Below, in pieces: positions 24,149 through 31,994 of a stretch of DNA of 64,000 bases (position 1 is its first letter; every line of letters begins with the position of its first letter). The position numbers and the translations under genes are program-made. The DNA comes from Trujillonella endophytica. GTDB lineage: Bacteria > Actinomycetota > Actinomycetes > Mycobacteriales > Geodermatophilaceae. The stretch covers positions 1-64,000 of the forward strand of contig NZ_FOEE01000007.1 of NCBI RefSeq assembly GCF_900110555.1. The letters run 5' to 3'. The notes beneath the pieces were generated by a model, which saw nothing but the letters and a program-made list of their open reading frames with translations, was not told the DNA's origin and made no database searches.

Positions 24149-24163
24149 ACCCGCAACGCGGGT
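24149..24163 (+). promoter_or_regulatory. small palindrome before nnaR
   Basis: ACCCGC-AAC-GCGGGT is a perfect 6-base inverted repeat with a 3-base centre, 46 bases before the nnaR start. A second weaker symmetry, GTGTC...GACAC, lies just upstream (24130-24146). These could be operator half-sites or a short hairpin. There is no direct evidence for either. Confidence 0.35.
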
Positions 24164-24208
24164 GCCCCACGATGGAGCGGCTACAGCACCGAACCAGGGG
24201 GACGCGGC

Positions 24209-25327
24209 TTGACCGACACCGAGCAGGGAGCCGACGTCGTCCTGCCGCTGGCCGGGTACACCGTCGCGGTCACCGCGGCCCGCCGCAAGGAGGAACTCGG
24301 CGCCCTGCTGGACCGCCGCGGGGCCCGGGTCCTCTACGCCCCCGCGATCCGGATCGTGCCGCTGTCGGACGACACCGAGCTCGTGGCCGCCACCCGCGAG
24401 GTGCTGGCCGCCCCGGTGGACCTGGTGATCGCCACCACCGGCGTCGGCTTCCGCGGCTGGCTGGAGGCCGCCGACGCCTGGGACCTGCCGCTGGTGGAGC
24501 ACCTGCGGACCGCGCGGGTGCTCGCCCGCGGGCCGAAGGCGCGGGGCGCCATCCGCGGCGCCGGGCTGGTCGACGCGTGGTCGCCGGAGTCGGAGTCCTC
24601 GGCCGAGGTGCTCCAGCACCTGCTGTCCGGCGCCGAGGGGTCGCTCGAGGGCCGGCGGATCGCCGTCCAGCTGCACGGCGACCCGCTGCCCGACCTCGTC
24701 GCCGGCCTGCGCGACACCGGCGCCCAGGTGCTCACGGTGCCGGTCTACCGGTGGGTGCTGCCCGAGGACGTCGCTCCCGTGCGCCGGCTCGTGGCCTCGG
24801 TGATCGCCGGTCAGGTGGACGCCGTCACCTTCACCAGCGCCCCCGCCGCCGCGAGCCTGCTGGCGGTCGCCGAGCAGCTCGGCTCGACGGACGCGCTCGT
24901 CGCGGCGATGCGCGACCGCGTCATGGCGGTCGCCGTCGGCGCGGTGACGGCGGGCCCACTGGAGGCCGCCGGGATCCCCACCTGCCAGCCCGAGCGGGCC
25001 CGCCTCGGTGCGCTGGCCCGCGAGGTGGTGGCCCGGCTGCCCGAGCGCGACCCGGTGCTGTGCCTCGGCGACATCACCCTGCAGGTGCGGGGCAGCGCCG
25101 CGGTCGTCGACGGCCGGCTGGTCGAGCTGGCGCCGGGGCCGATGGCGGTGCTGCGCGCGCTGGCCCGCCGTCCCGGCGTCGTGGTCGCCCGCCCGGAGCT
25201 CGTGGGGGGCCTGCCCGGCGGCGGCGACGAGCACGCCGTCGAGATGGCCGTGACGCGGCTGCGGGCGGCGCTGGGCCGCGGCGTCGTCGAGACGGTCGTC
25301 AAGCGCGGCTACCGCCTCCCGGTGTGA
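24209..25327 (+). CDS. nnaR: HemD-like nitrate assimilation regulator with winged helix
   Basis: A 372-residue fusion of a uroporphyrinogen-III synthase (HEM4) domain (about 15-265, with VTAARRKEELGALLDRRGA and ATTGVGFRGWLEA) and a C-terminal OmpR-type winged helix (about 280-372, with VEMAVTRLRAAL and VVKRGYRL). NnaR of Streptomyces and mycobacteria has this design and activates nitrate and nitrite genes together with GlnR. Convergent narK supports the same role. TTG 24209 has AGGGGGA seven bases upstream. A remaining enzyme activity cannot be excluded. Confidence 0.87.
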   Translation: MTDTEQGADVVLPLAGYTVAVTAARRKEELGALLDRRGARVLYAPAIRIVPLSDDTELVAATREVLAAPVDLVIATTGVGFRGWLEAADAWDLPLVEHLRTARVLARGPKARGAIRGAGLVDAWSPESESSAEVLQHLLSGAEGSLEGRRIAVQLHGDPLPDLVAGLRDTGAQVLTVPVYRWVLPEDVAPVRRLVASVIAGQVDAVTFTSAPAAASLLAVAEQLGSTDALVAAMRDRVMAVAVGAVTAGPLEAAGIPTCQPERARLGALAREVVARLPERDPVLCLGDITLQVRGSAAVVDGRLVELAPGPMAVLRALARRPGVVVARPELVGGLPGGGDEHAVEMAVTRLRAALGRGVVETVVKRGYRLPV

Positions 25328-25328
25328 C

Positions 25329-25369
25329 CGGAGGAGATCCGTCGGGGACACACCGACGGATCTCCTCCG
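25329..25369. terminator. bidirectional terminator nnaR / narK
   Basis: A perfect 17-base-pair stem with a 7-base loop: CGGAGGAGATCCGTCGG at 25329-25345 pairs with 25353-25369. It begins two bases after the nnaR stop and ends seven bases before the narK stop, so it serves both convergent genes. No U-tract is present on either side. Confidence 0.88.
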
Positions 25370-25376
25370 ATCGGCT

Positions 25377-26771
25377 TCAGACCCCGGCCATCGGGGCGCC
25401 GCGGCGCAGGTAGACCACCCACGTCACCGCCACGCAGACCACGTAGAAGGCGATGAACGCGATGTAGGCGCCGTCACCGCTGCCGCTGGAGAGGAACGAC
25501 TGGCGGAAGGCCAGGTTCACCAGGACGCCACCGAAGGCGCCCACCGCGCCGGCGATGCCGATGAGGGCGCCGGACATCCGCAGCGCCCGCCGGTCGGCGG
25601 CGACGCTGTCGCCGCCGGCGGCGACCGACAGCTGGGCCTGCGTGCGGAAGATCGCCGGGATCATCTTGTAGGTCGACCCGTTGCCGAGGCCGCTGAGGAC
25701 GAAGAGGACGACGAAGCCGACGACGAACAGCGGCAGCGACTCCACCAGGCTGGCGGTGAGCACGATCGAGGCCCCGACCGCCATCGCGATGAAGTTGACG
25801 AACGTGATCCGGGCGCCGCCGAAGCGATCGGCCAGCGAGCCGCCCAGCGGGCGGATGAGGCTGCCCAGCAGCGGGCCCAGCCACGTCAGGTAGGCCGCCT
25901 TCAGCGGGGTGTCGAAGTCGACGGCGAACTGGTTCTGCAGCACCTGGCCGAAGGCGAACCCGAAGCCGATGAACGAGCCGAAGGTGCCGATGTAGAGGAA
26001 GGACATGATGTAGGTGTGCGGCTCGCGCAGGGCCTGACGCATGGCCCGCGGCTGGTTGCGCGCCGTCGCCAGGTTGTCCATCAGCAGCGCGGCGCCGACC
26101 GCGGCGATGACGATCAGCGGGATGTAGGCGATCAGGATGATCCGCGGGTGCTGGGCACCGGCGGTGGCGAGCACCAGCAGCCCGACCAGCTGGATCACCG
26201 GGACGCCGAGGTTCCCGCCGCCGGCGTTCAGGCCCAGCGCCCAGCCCTTGAGCCGGTCGGGGTAGAAGGCGTTGATGTTGGCCATCGAGCTGGCGAAGTT
26301 GCCGCCGCCGACGCCGGCCAGGCAGCTGACCACCAGCAGCGTGGAGTAGTCGACGCCCGGCTCCAGGACGATCGCCGTGGCGATGGTCGGGATGAGCAGC
26401 AGCGCGGCCGAGACGATCGTCCAGTTGCGGCCGCCGAACTTGGCGACGGCGAACGTGTACGGCAGCCGCACGAATGCACCCAGCGCCGTCGGCAGCGTGG
26501 TGAGCAGGAACTTGCCCGCCGGGTCGATGCCGAACACCGGCTCGGGCAGGAACAGCACGAGCACCGACCACAGGCTCCAGATGGAGAAGCCGATGTGCTC
26601 GGAGAACACGGAGAAGAACAGGTTGCGGCGGGCGACGCCCTTACCCGTGCCTTCCCAGAACTGGGGGTCCTCCGGGCGCCAGTCCTCGATCCAGCGCCCT
26701 CCCCGCGGTGGAGCTGAGGTGGGCGCCGGAGGCGCGGGGACGGCGTCGGTCGGACGGGTGGGGGCAGCCAT
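25377..26771 (-). CDS. narK: NarK-type nitrate/nitrite transporter
   Basis: A 464-residue MFS protein with about twelve membrane segments. The nitrate signatures appear in GGGNFASSMANINAFYP and ALGLNAGGGNLGVP in the first half and GLGNGSTYKMIP in the second. Arg residues for nitrate binding are in FVRLPYTF and SLIRPLGGSLADRFGG. It imports nitrate or exchanges it with nitrite for the reductases coded at 31.6-37.1 kb. ATG 26771 is chosen; the long open frame upstream overlaps the next gene. A 40-residue cytosolic N-terminal tail is proline-rich. Confidence 0.93.
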   Translation of the reverse strand: MAAPTRPTDAVPAPPAPTSAPPRGGRWIEDWRPEDPQFWEGTGKGVARRNLFFSVFSEHIGFSIWSLWSVLVLFLPEPVFGIDPAGKFLLTTLPTALGAFVRLPYTFAVAKFGGRNWTIVSAALLLIPTIATAIVLEPGVDYSTLLVVSCLAGVGGGNFASSMANINAFYPDRLKGWALGLNAGGGNLGVPVIQLVGLLVLATAGAQHPRIILIAYIPLIVIAAVGAALLMDNLATARNQPRAMRQALREPHTYIMSFLYIGTFGSFIGFGFAFGQVLQNQFAVDFDTPLKAAYLTWLGPLLGSLIRPLGGSLADRFGGARITFVNFIAMAVGASIVLTASLVESLPLFVVGFVVLFVLSGLGNGSTYKMIPAIFRTQAQLSVAAGGDSVAADRRALRMSGALIGIAGAVGAFGGVLVNLAFRQSFLSSGSGDGAYIAFIAFYVVCVAVTWVVYLRRGAPMAGV

Positions 26772-26933
26772 ACGGAGACGGTGACGGCAGCCCGTTCCCC
26801 GCCCGTTGCCGTCCGGGGGAACTCGTGTTCCGTTTCGCTCACCGCGGCGGGCGGACGACGGTGAGGTCGGGTGACGCCCCCCGCCGTGGTGAGAGCCGGG
26901 GCCGGCGCGGTGCGCCCGCCGCGCCGTCCCGGG

Positions 26934-27743
26934 ATGATCACCCGCGTGACGGAGATCGTGGACGGCGCGGCGCCCTCGGGGCGGACCCTGGTCGAGACCG
27001 GCGAGCCGGTGGCCGGGTCGATGAGCCGGTCGGCCGCCGCGCTGCTGTTCGACGCGGGCGCGGCCCGGGTGACGGTCGACCCGCGGCTGGCCGCGTGCCT
27101 GCGCCGGGTGGCCGCCGACAGCGCGCTGCTGCCGGTGCCGCGGGAGCGGGTGCGGGCGGGGGCCGCGCTGGCGTTCGCCGTGGAGCTGGCGGTGACGCGG
27201 GGGTCGCAGGGCCGGCCGGTGCGCTCGGACGGGTTCCTGGCCCCGGACGTGGGCGGCCGCGCGCCGGCCGACGAGCTCGCCGAGGCCGCCGTCCTCGCCG
27301 CGCGGCAGACGCCCGAGGAGTGGCGGGTCCGCCACCTGGGATACCTGCTGGCCGAGGCCGCCGTCTCCCCCGACCTCGACGCCGGCGTCGTGCACCGCGG
27401 GCTCCGGCTGGCCGGCGAGCTCACCGGCCGGCAACTGGTGGTGCTGGCGGCCGTCGGCCGCCGGGAGCGGACGCCGCTGCCGATGGCGCCGCTGCCCGTC
27501 GACCCCCGCGGGTGGACGGCGTGGGGCGCGCTCGAGGACGTCGCCGACCTGCAGCGCCGCGGGCTGCTCGACCCGCCGCCGGCCGCCCCCCGCCCCGGCG
27601 GGGCCGCGCTCCCCCGCCTGCGCATGGCCGACCTGCGGCTGACCCGCCGCGGGGTGCTCGCGCACCGCCTGCTCGCGCTGGACTTCGTGCGCGACGAGGC
27701 GATCGCCGCCGCCCTCGCCGCGCTGGACCTCCCCCGGGACTGA
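26934..27743 (+). CDS. conserved protein of unknown function
   Basis: A 269-residue soluble protein I do not firmly recognise. The middle (about 105-175) has the pattern EEWRVRHLGYLLAEAAVSPD followed by GLRLAGELTGRQLVVLAAV. That pattern recalls helical hypothetical proteins in which a stretch like LGYLLANLA precedes LTYRQLCLLAL. A winged-helix-like end (DLRLTRRGVLAHRLLALD) follows. No signal peptide or membrane helix is seen. It is divergent from narK. The ATG at 26934 or a GTG four codons later may be the start. Confidence 0.65.
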   Translation: MITRVTEIVDGAAPSGRTLVETGEPVAGSMSRSAAALLFDAGAARVTVDPRLAACLRRVAADSALLPVPRERVRAGAALAFAVELAVTRGSQGRPVRSDGFLAPDVGGRAPADELAEAAVLAARQTPEEWRVRHLGYLLAEAAVSPDLDAGVVHRGLRLAGELTGRQLVVLAAVGRRERTPLPMAPLPVDPRGWTAWGALEDVADLQRRGLLDPPPAAPRPGGAALPRLRMADLRLTRRGVLAHRLLALDFVRDEAIAAALAALDLPRD

Positions 27744-27805
27744 CCGTGTGGGTGTTCCGCGCCGCTCGACGCGTGTAGAGGGCAGGACCTGCGAGAGGGG
27801 ACTGC

Positions 27806-28324
27806 GTGCGCGCCGACGACGAGCGGGGCTTCGAGGACTTCGTGTCCGACGAGCAGCCCGCGTTGCTGCGCCTCGCCGTCCTCCTGACGGGTGACCGCGG
27901 ACATGCGGAGGACCTCGTGCAGACGGCGTTGCTCACCACCTACCGGCACTGGCCCCGGATCAGCGCGGCCGGCCGGCCCACGGCGTACGTGCGGCGGGTG
28001 CTGGTGACCAGCCACATCGGCTGGCGGCGCCGGCTGATGACCACCGAGCAGGTGGTCGACACGCTCCCCGACCGCGCGGATCCCGCGGCGGGCGCCCCGG
28101 ATCCGGACGAGGCCCTGTCCGCGGCGCTGCGGGCGCTGCCGCCCCGGATGCGCGCAGCCGTGGTCCTGCGGTTCTACGCCGACCTCACCGAGCGGCAGGC
28201 CGCCGAGGTCATGGGCTGCTCGGCCAGCGCCGTCAACACCCAGACCACCCGCGGCCTGGCCCGCCTGCGCGCCGTCCTGGCGACGCCGGCCTCCCCCTCC
28301 GTCCCCGCCGAGGAGCTCTCGTGA
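27806..28324 (+). CDS. SigE-family ECF sigma factor
   Basis: A 172-residue ECF sigma factor of the actinobacterial SigE family (TIGR02983-like). Sigma region 2 covers about 10-80 (LLRLAVLLTGDRGHAEDLVQ, then WPRISA and PTAYVRRVLV). Region 4 covers about 110-160 (LPPRMRAAVVLRFYADLTE, MGCSASAVNTQTTRGLARLR). The GTG start follows GAGAGGGG. Its stop overlaps the next gene's GTG by 4 bases, and that gene encodes a membrane protein likely to be its partner. Confidence 0.92.
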   Translation: MRADDERGFEDFVSDEQPALLRLAVLLTGDRGHAEDLVQTALLTTYRHWPRISAAGRPTAYVRRVLVTSHIGWRRRLMTTEQVVDTLPDRADPAAGAPDPDEALSAALRALPPRMRAAVVLRFYADLTERQAAEVMGCSASAVNTQTTRGLARLRAVLATPASPSVPAEELS

Positions 28325-29754
28325 CCACCGAGGCCGACCTGCGCGAGCAGCTGACCCGCCTCGCCGAGGCGACCGCCCCGCGCGAGGATCCGTTCCTCGC
28401 CGGCCGGATCGCTGCGCTGTCCCGATCGCGGCGGCGCCGGCGGATCGGGCTGACCGCGCTGGTGGCCAGCGTCGCCGCGGTGGTGATCGCCGTGCCGGTC
28501 GTGCTGTCGGGGTCCGGGGCCGAGCCGAGCCGGTCCGCACCGGCGGACGGCCCGACGGCGGTCGACGTCCTCGCCGGTCCGACCCGCGGCTCCCTGGCCG
28601 GGGACGCCGCGTTCCTGGAGGGCGTGCGGCAGCTGCCCTGGGTCGGGTACGGCAGCGGACCGGTGCCGGACCCGCCCGTCGACACCCGGCGGGTGGTGTG
28701 GGCCGGCGACGTGCCCGGTGGCCGCTGGGCCCTCGTCGTCGGCGACAACACCGCCCGGCCCGTGGGCGAGGAGGCCGACCCCGAGCGCCAGACCGACCTC
28801 GACGCGCTGAGCGACGTCGCGATGCTCTGGTTCGCCGGTCCCCCCGGCGCCGACGCCACGCAGATGGGCGCGGCGTCGGTGGCGCACGGCGTCGACGTCA
28901 CCCGGCCGGTCGCGTTCACCACCGGGACGGAAGGCGTGATGGTCGTGATCGCCGCACCCGGGGACACCGTCGAGTTCTCCCGCCGGCCCGATGTCGCCGC
29001 CGACGCGACGGTGAGCCGCGCCTGGGAACCGGCCGGGACGACCGACGGCGTGGCCGTCCTCTCCCTCGGCGAGGGCAGCGGAGAGCCGCGGCCCGCGGTG
29101 CGCTACCGGGTGCTGCGCGACGGTGCGGAGGTCGTGGTCTCCGTCCCCGAGAGCTTCAGCGCCTGGGGTGACGCGGTCGTCGACGCCGAGGTCGAATGGC
29201 TGCGCGGCGGGCCGGAGCCGTCGCCCGGCGTCGACCCGGTGGCCCGCCGCGCGCAGCAGGTGTCGTGGCTGCTCGGCCTGCCGGCGGACGCCGTCCGCTT
29301 CGCCGTCGTCTGGGCCGGTCCGGTGCCCTCCCCCGACGAGCGCCGGGCCGAGGTCTCCCTCCTCGCCGCGACCCTCCCGTCGGGGGCGGTCTACCTGCAG
29401 GCCGACGCCATGCTGTCCGCCCAGGACGGCAGCGTCGCCGGAGCCGGCTGCGGCAGCGCGCTGCAGGCCGCGGGACCCCCGCTGGCCGAGCGGACCTTCG
29501 TGCTGAGCTGCTCGCTGCCGTTCGCCGAGGGCGGGACGCCGGGGCGGCCGAGCCTGGTCGTCGTCGCTCCGCCGTCCGCGACCACGGCGCGGCTGCTGGA
29601 CGCGGACGGCGAGGAGCTCGGCTCGTCGCCGCTGCGGGACGGCGTCGTCGTGGCCGACGTACCTGCCGGGCTCACCACCGTGCAGACGCTCGCCGCCGAC
29701 GGAACCGTGCTCGCCGAGACCGCGCCCATGGGGAACGTCGACTGGGACGAGTGA
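28321..29754 (+). CDS. membrane protein, putative anti-sigma partner
   Basis: A 477-residue protein with a short cytosolic N-terminus (about 1-40, ending in RSRRRRRIG), one membrane helix (about 42-62) and a large extracytoplasmic region without recognised domains. This topology and the 4-base overlap with the sigma gene fit a regulator that holds the sigma factor at the membrane. No zinc anti-sigma motif (HxxxCxxC) is present. The role is inferred from context. Confidence 0.7.
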   Translation: MTTEADLREQLTRLAEATAPREDPFLAGRIAALSRSRRRRRIGLTALVASVAAVVIAVPVVLSGSGAEPSRSAPADGPTAVDVLAGPTRGSLAGDAAFLEGVRQLPWVGYGSGPVPDPPVDTRRVVWAGDVPGGRWALVVGDNTARPVGEEADPERQTDLDALSDVAMLWFAGPPGADATQMGAASVAHGVDVTRPVAFTTGTEGVMVVIAAPGDTVEFSRRPDVAADATVSRAWEPAGTTDGVAVLSLGEGSGEPRPAVRYRVLRDGAEVVVSVPESFSAWGDAVVDAEVEWLRGGPEPSPGVDPVARRAQQVSWLLGLPADAVRFAVVWAGPVPSPDERRAEVSLLAATLPSGAVYLQADAMLSAQDGSVAGAGCGSALQAAGPPLAERTFVLSCSLPFAEGGTPGRPSLVVVAPPSATTARLLDADGEELGSSPLRDGVVVADVPAGLTTVQTLAADGTVLAETAPMGNVDWDE

Positions 29755-29830
29755 CGGGCCGACCGGTCCGCTGACCCGCCGGGCGTGAGCCGAGCGCTCC
29801 CGTCAGGGCAGCCGGGGCGGCGCTCCGCAA

Positions 29831-29887
29831 GCGTCGTCCCCCTACCGGCCACAGGCGGACCGGTTCTGGCCGCTCCAGGGACGACGC
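29831..29887 (+). terminator. long nested hairpin
   Basis: GCGTCGTCCC (29831-29840) pairs with GGGACGACGC (29878-29887). Inside it CGGCCA (29846-29851) pairs with TGGCCG (29867-29872). It lies 77 bases after the sigma/anti-sigma operon and before the SnoaL gene. A terminator is the simplest reading. Confidence 0.5.
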
Positions 29888-29964
29888 CCCCGACCGCGCG
29901 ACCGCCCGCGTGATCACGACATCGCTATGGTCCCGGTCACATCCCCGCATCCCCCGGAGGCCCC

Positions 29965-30417
29965 GTGGACCTGCAGACCCTCGCCGACCGCATCGAGATC
30001 CGCGACGTGCTGACCCGCTACTGCCACGGCATCGACCGCGGCGACTGGGAGATGTACCGCAGCGTGTTCACCGACGACGCGATCGTCGACTACAGCTCCG
30101 CCGGCGCGCCCAAGCTCCCCCGCGACGAGATGGTCGAGTTCCTCTCCGCGGGCTTCGCGGCCTTTCCGTTCACCCAGCACCACGTCACCAACATCGAGGT
30201 CCACCTCGACGGCGACACGGCGAAGGTGATCGCCGACTTCTACAACCCGATGCAGATCCCGGGCGTGCAGGGCTTCACCTACACCGGGGGCTACTACCAC
30301 CACGACATGGTCCGCACCCCGGACGGCTGGCGCTCGCGCCACCTGTACGAGGAGAGCATCTGGTTCGTGAACCCCGTGCAGGCGCCTCCGGAGGGCGTCG
30401 TCGTCAGCCCCTCCTGA
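29965..30417 (+). CDS. SnoaL-like (NTF2 fold) protein
   Basis: A 150-residue protein of the NTF2/SnoaL fold: an N-terminal helix (LQTLADRIEIRDVLTRYCHG), the DRGDWEMYRSVFTDDAI segment and the closing WRSRHLYEESIWF strand. Such proteins are small isomerases, dehydratases or binding proteins, and this one cannot be assigned a substrate. Polyketide-cyclase-like His and Asp positions (RYCHGIDRGDW) are kept. GTG 29965 has GGAGG five bases upstream. It stands alone and ends before a strong hairpin. Confidence 0.88.
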   Translation: MDLQTLADRIEIRDVLTRYCHGIDRGDWEMYRSVFTDDAIVDYSSAGAPKLPRDEMVEFLSAGFAAFPFTQHHVTNIEVHLDGDTAKVIADFYNPMQIPGVQGFTYTGGYYHHDMVRTPDGWRSRHLYEESIWFVNPVQAPPEGVVVSPS

Positions 30418-30434
30418 CCCGCCCCCCGACGGCA

Positions 30435-30468
30435 ACGGGCGCCGCCCCCATCAGGGAGCGGCGCCCGT
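30435..30468. terminator. bidirectional terminator
   Basis: ACGGGCGCCGC (30435-30445) and GCGGCGCCCGT (30458-30468) form a perfect 11-base-pair stem around a 12-base loop. It lies between the convergent SnoaL gene and the siderophore-binding lipoprotein gene. Confidence 0.82.
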
Positions 30469-30496
30469 CGTCGTCCGGATCGGCGGAAGTCCGTGC

Positions 30497-31504
30497 TCAG
30501 GCCTGCACGATCGCCGAGATCTTCGGGACCAGGCTCTCCAGCAGGTACGGCAGGCTCAGGACGCTGCCGAACTGCAGCGCGTCGTAGTCGGCCCCCTCGA
30601 CGAACAGCGCGCGACCCTGCGCCACCGCGGGGATCGAGTTGAGGATCGGGTCGTTCTCGATCTGCGCGCGCTCCTCGTCCGAGCCCGACTGCCACAGCAG
30701 CACGTCGGCGTCGAGCAGGTCGGCCTGCTCCTGGCTGACGGTGCCGTAGAACTCGTCGCCGGCGATCTCGTCCAGCTCCGGGGCGACCACCATGCCGAAG
30801 TCGGTGAAGAACTGGGTCCGGGTGTCGCTCGAGGAGTGGAAGGGGTACTCGCCCTCGTAGGCCACGCCCGACAGGGTGACGGTCCGGTCCGACAGCTCCG
30901 GATGGGCGGCGACCGTCGCCTGGAACTGCGCCTCGACCTCGGCGACCAGCTCCTGGGCCCGCTCCTCCTGGCCCAGCGCCCGGCCGGTGATCAGCGTCTG
31001 GTCCTGCCACGGGGTGCCGAACGCCGGGAACTCCTCCGGCTGGACGACGACGGGCGCGATCCCGCTGAGCGTGTCGTACTCCGCCTCGGTCAGCCCCGCG
31101 GTCACCGCCATGATCAGGTCGGGCTCGAGCGCGGCGATCGCCTCGATGTCGACCTCCTCGCGCGGGATGATCTCCGGGTCGGCGTCCCCGGCCGCCTCGT
31201 CCGCCCACGGGAAGAACACGTCGTCCTCCGGGCCGAAGGCGTAGCGGACGGCGACCGGGACGACGCCGAAGGCCAGGATCGCGTCCTGCTCGGTGAAGCC
31301 CAGGGACACCACGCGCGTGGGCTCCTCGGGGATCTCGGTCTCGCCGTAGGCGTGCTCGATGGTGACGGGGAAGGCCGACGAGCCGCCGGACGACGACGGG
31401 CCGGCGGAGTCGCCGCCGTCGTCGTCGGAGCCGCAACCGGTGAGGACCAGCGAGAGGGTCAGGCCCGCGACGGCGGCGCCGCGCGTGCGAGTGGTGATCG
31501 ACAT
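30497..31504 (-). CDS. iron-siderophore ABC transporter binding lipoprotein
   Basis: A 335-residue FepB/FecB-type substrate-binding protein. The signal peptide ends in the lipobox LTGC, so it is lipid-anchored outside the membrane. A Ser/Gly/Asp linker follows, then two lobes with FPVTIEHAYGETEIPEEP, RVVSLGFTEQDAILAFG and LEPDLIMA. ATG 31504 is chosen because it gives the signal peptide and because a promoter ends 7 bases before it. An iron box overlaps the -35, so iron repression is expected. No permease or ATPase gene adjoins it. Confidence 0.92.
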   Translation of the reverse strand: MSITTRTRGAAVAGLTLSLVLTGCGSDDDGGDSAGPSSSGGSSAFPVTIEHAYGETEIPEEPTRVVSLGFTEQDAILAFGVVPVAVRYAFGPEDDVFFPWADEAAGDADPEIIPREEVDIEAIAALEPDLIMAVTAGLTEAEYDTLSGIAPVVVQPEEFPAFGTPWQDQTLITGRALGQEERAQELVAEVEAQFQATVAAHPELSDRTVTLSGVAYEGEYPFHSSSDTRTQFFTDFGMVVAPELDEIAGDEFYGTVSQEQADLLDADVLLWQSGSDEERAQIENDPILNSIPAVAQGRALFVEGADYDALQFGSVLSLPYLLESLVPKISAIVQA

Positions 31505-31511
31505 GGGTGGA

Positions 31512-31551
31512 GTTGTAGCCGGGCGCCGCGAGTTAGGCAAGCCTCACCTGA
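31512..31551 (-). promoter_or_regulatory. iron box and leaderless promoter
   Basis: TTAGGCAAGCCTCACCTGA (31533-31551) matches the DmdR/IdeR iron box at 15 of 19 positions (consensus TTAGGTTAGCCTAACCTAA). On the minus strand -35 TTGCCT (31540-31535) and -10 TACAAC (31517-31512) have a 17-base spacer. Only 7 bases separate the -10 from the ATG, so the transcript is probably leaderless. The repressor would cover the -35. Confidence 0.82.
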
Positions 31552-31583
31552 CCAGCGTGCCCGTTCCGTGATCGGACCGAGGC

Positions 31584-31994
31584 TCACACGTCGACGACGA
31601 GCATCCCGTCGACCTCGCGCACCGGGTAGGTGCGCACCGCGAGCGCGCCGCTGGTCGCGGCGCCGTCGACCCACCGGTAGGCGTACAGGTGCAGGGGGCA
31701 GACCAGGACGTCGGGATCGGTCTGCCCGTCCGCGAGCGGGCCTCCGGCGTGCGGGCAGGCCGCCTGGGTGGCGTGCAGCGAGCCGTCGCGCAGCCGGAAC
31801 ACCGCCACCTGGATGTCGCCGGCGACGAACGCGCGGCCCTCCCCGGGCGGCACGTCCTCCACGCGGCCGACGGCGTGGGCGCGGCCGCCGGACGGCGCCG
31901 GTGCCCTCCCCGGGACGGCGACCTCGCGGGCGGGACTGCCGAGTTCCGTCCCGGCCGTGGTCGGCTCGGCGATGTCGGACGTGGTGACGCTCAT
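31584..31994 (-). CDS. nirD: assimilatory nitrite reductase small subunit
   Basis: NirD is a 136-residue Rieske-type protein paired with NirB. The cluster motifs are CPHAGG and CPLHLY, with both Cys-x-His and Cys-x-x-His pairs intact. A 35-residue Ala/Pro/Gly-rich N-terminal tail precedes the domain. Its ATG overlaps the nirB stop (ATGA, 31991-31994), so it is translated together with nirB. It is the last gene of the nitrate reductase-nirB-nirD operon. Confidence 0.94.
   Translation of the reverse strand: MSVTTSDIAEPTTAGTELGSPAREVAVPGRAPAPSGGRAHAVGRVEDVPPGEGRAFVAGDIQVAVFRLRDGSLHATQAACPHAGGPLADGQTDPDVLVCPLHLYAYRWVDGAATSGALAVRTYPVREVDGMLVVDV

Noticed and set aside
26772-26933. Possible GlnR box before narK (a GAAAC element)
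   Set aside because: GAAAC is present on the narK strand, but no GTnAC lies at the required 6-base spacing.
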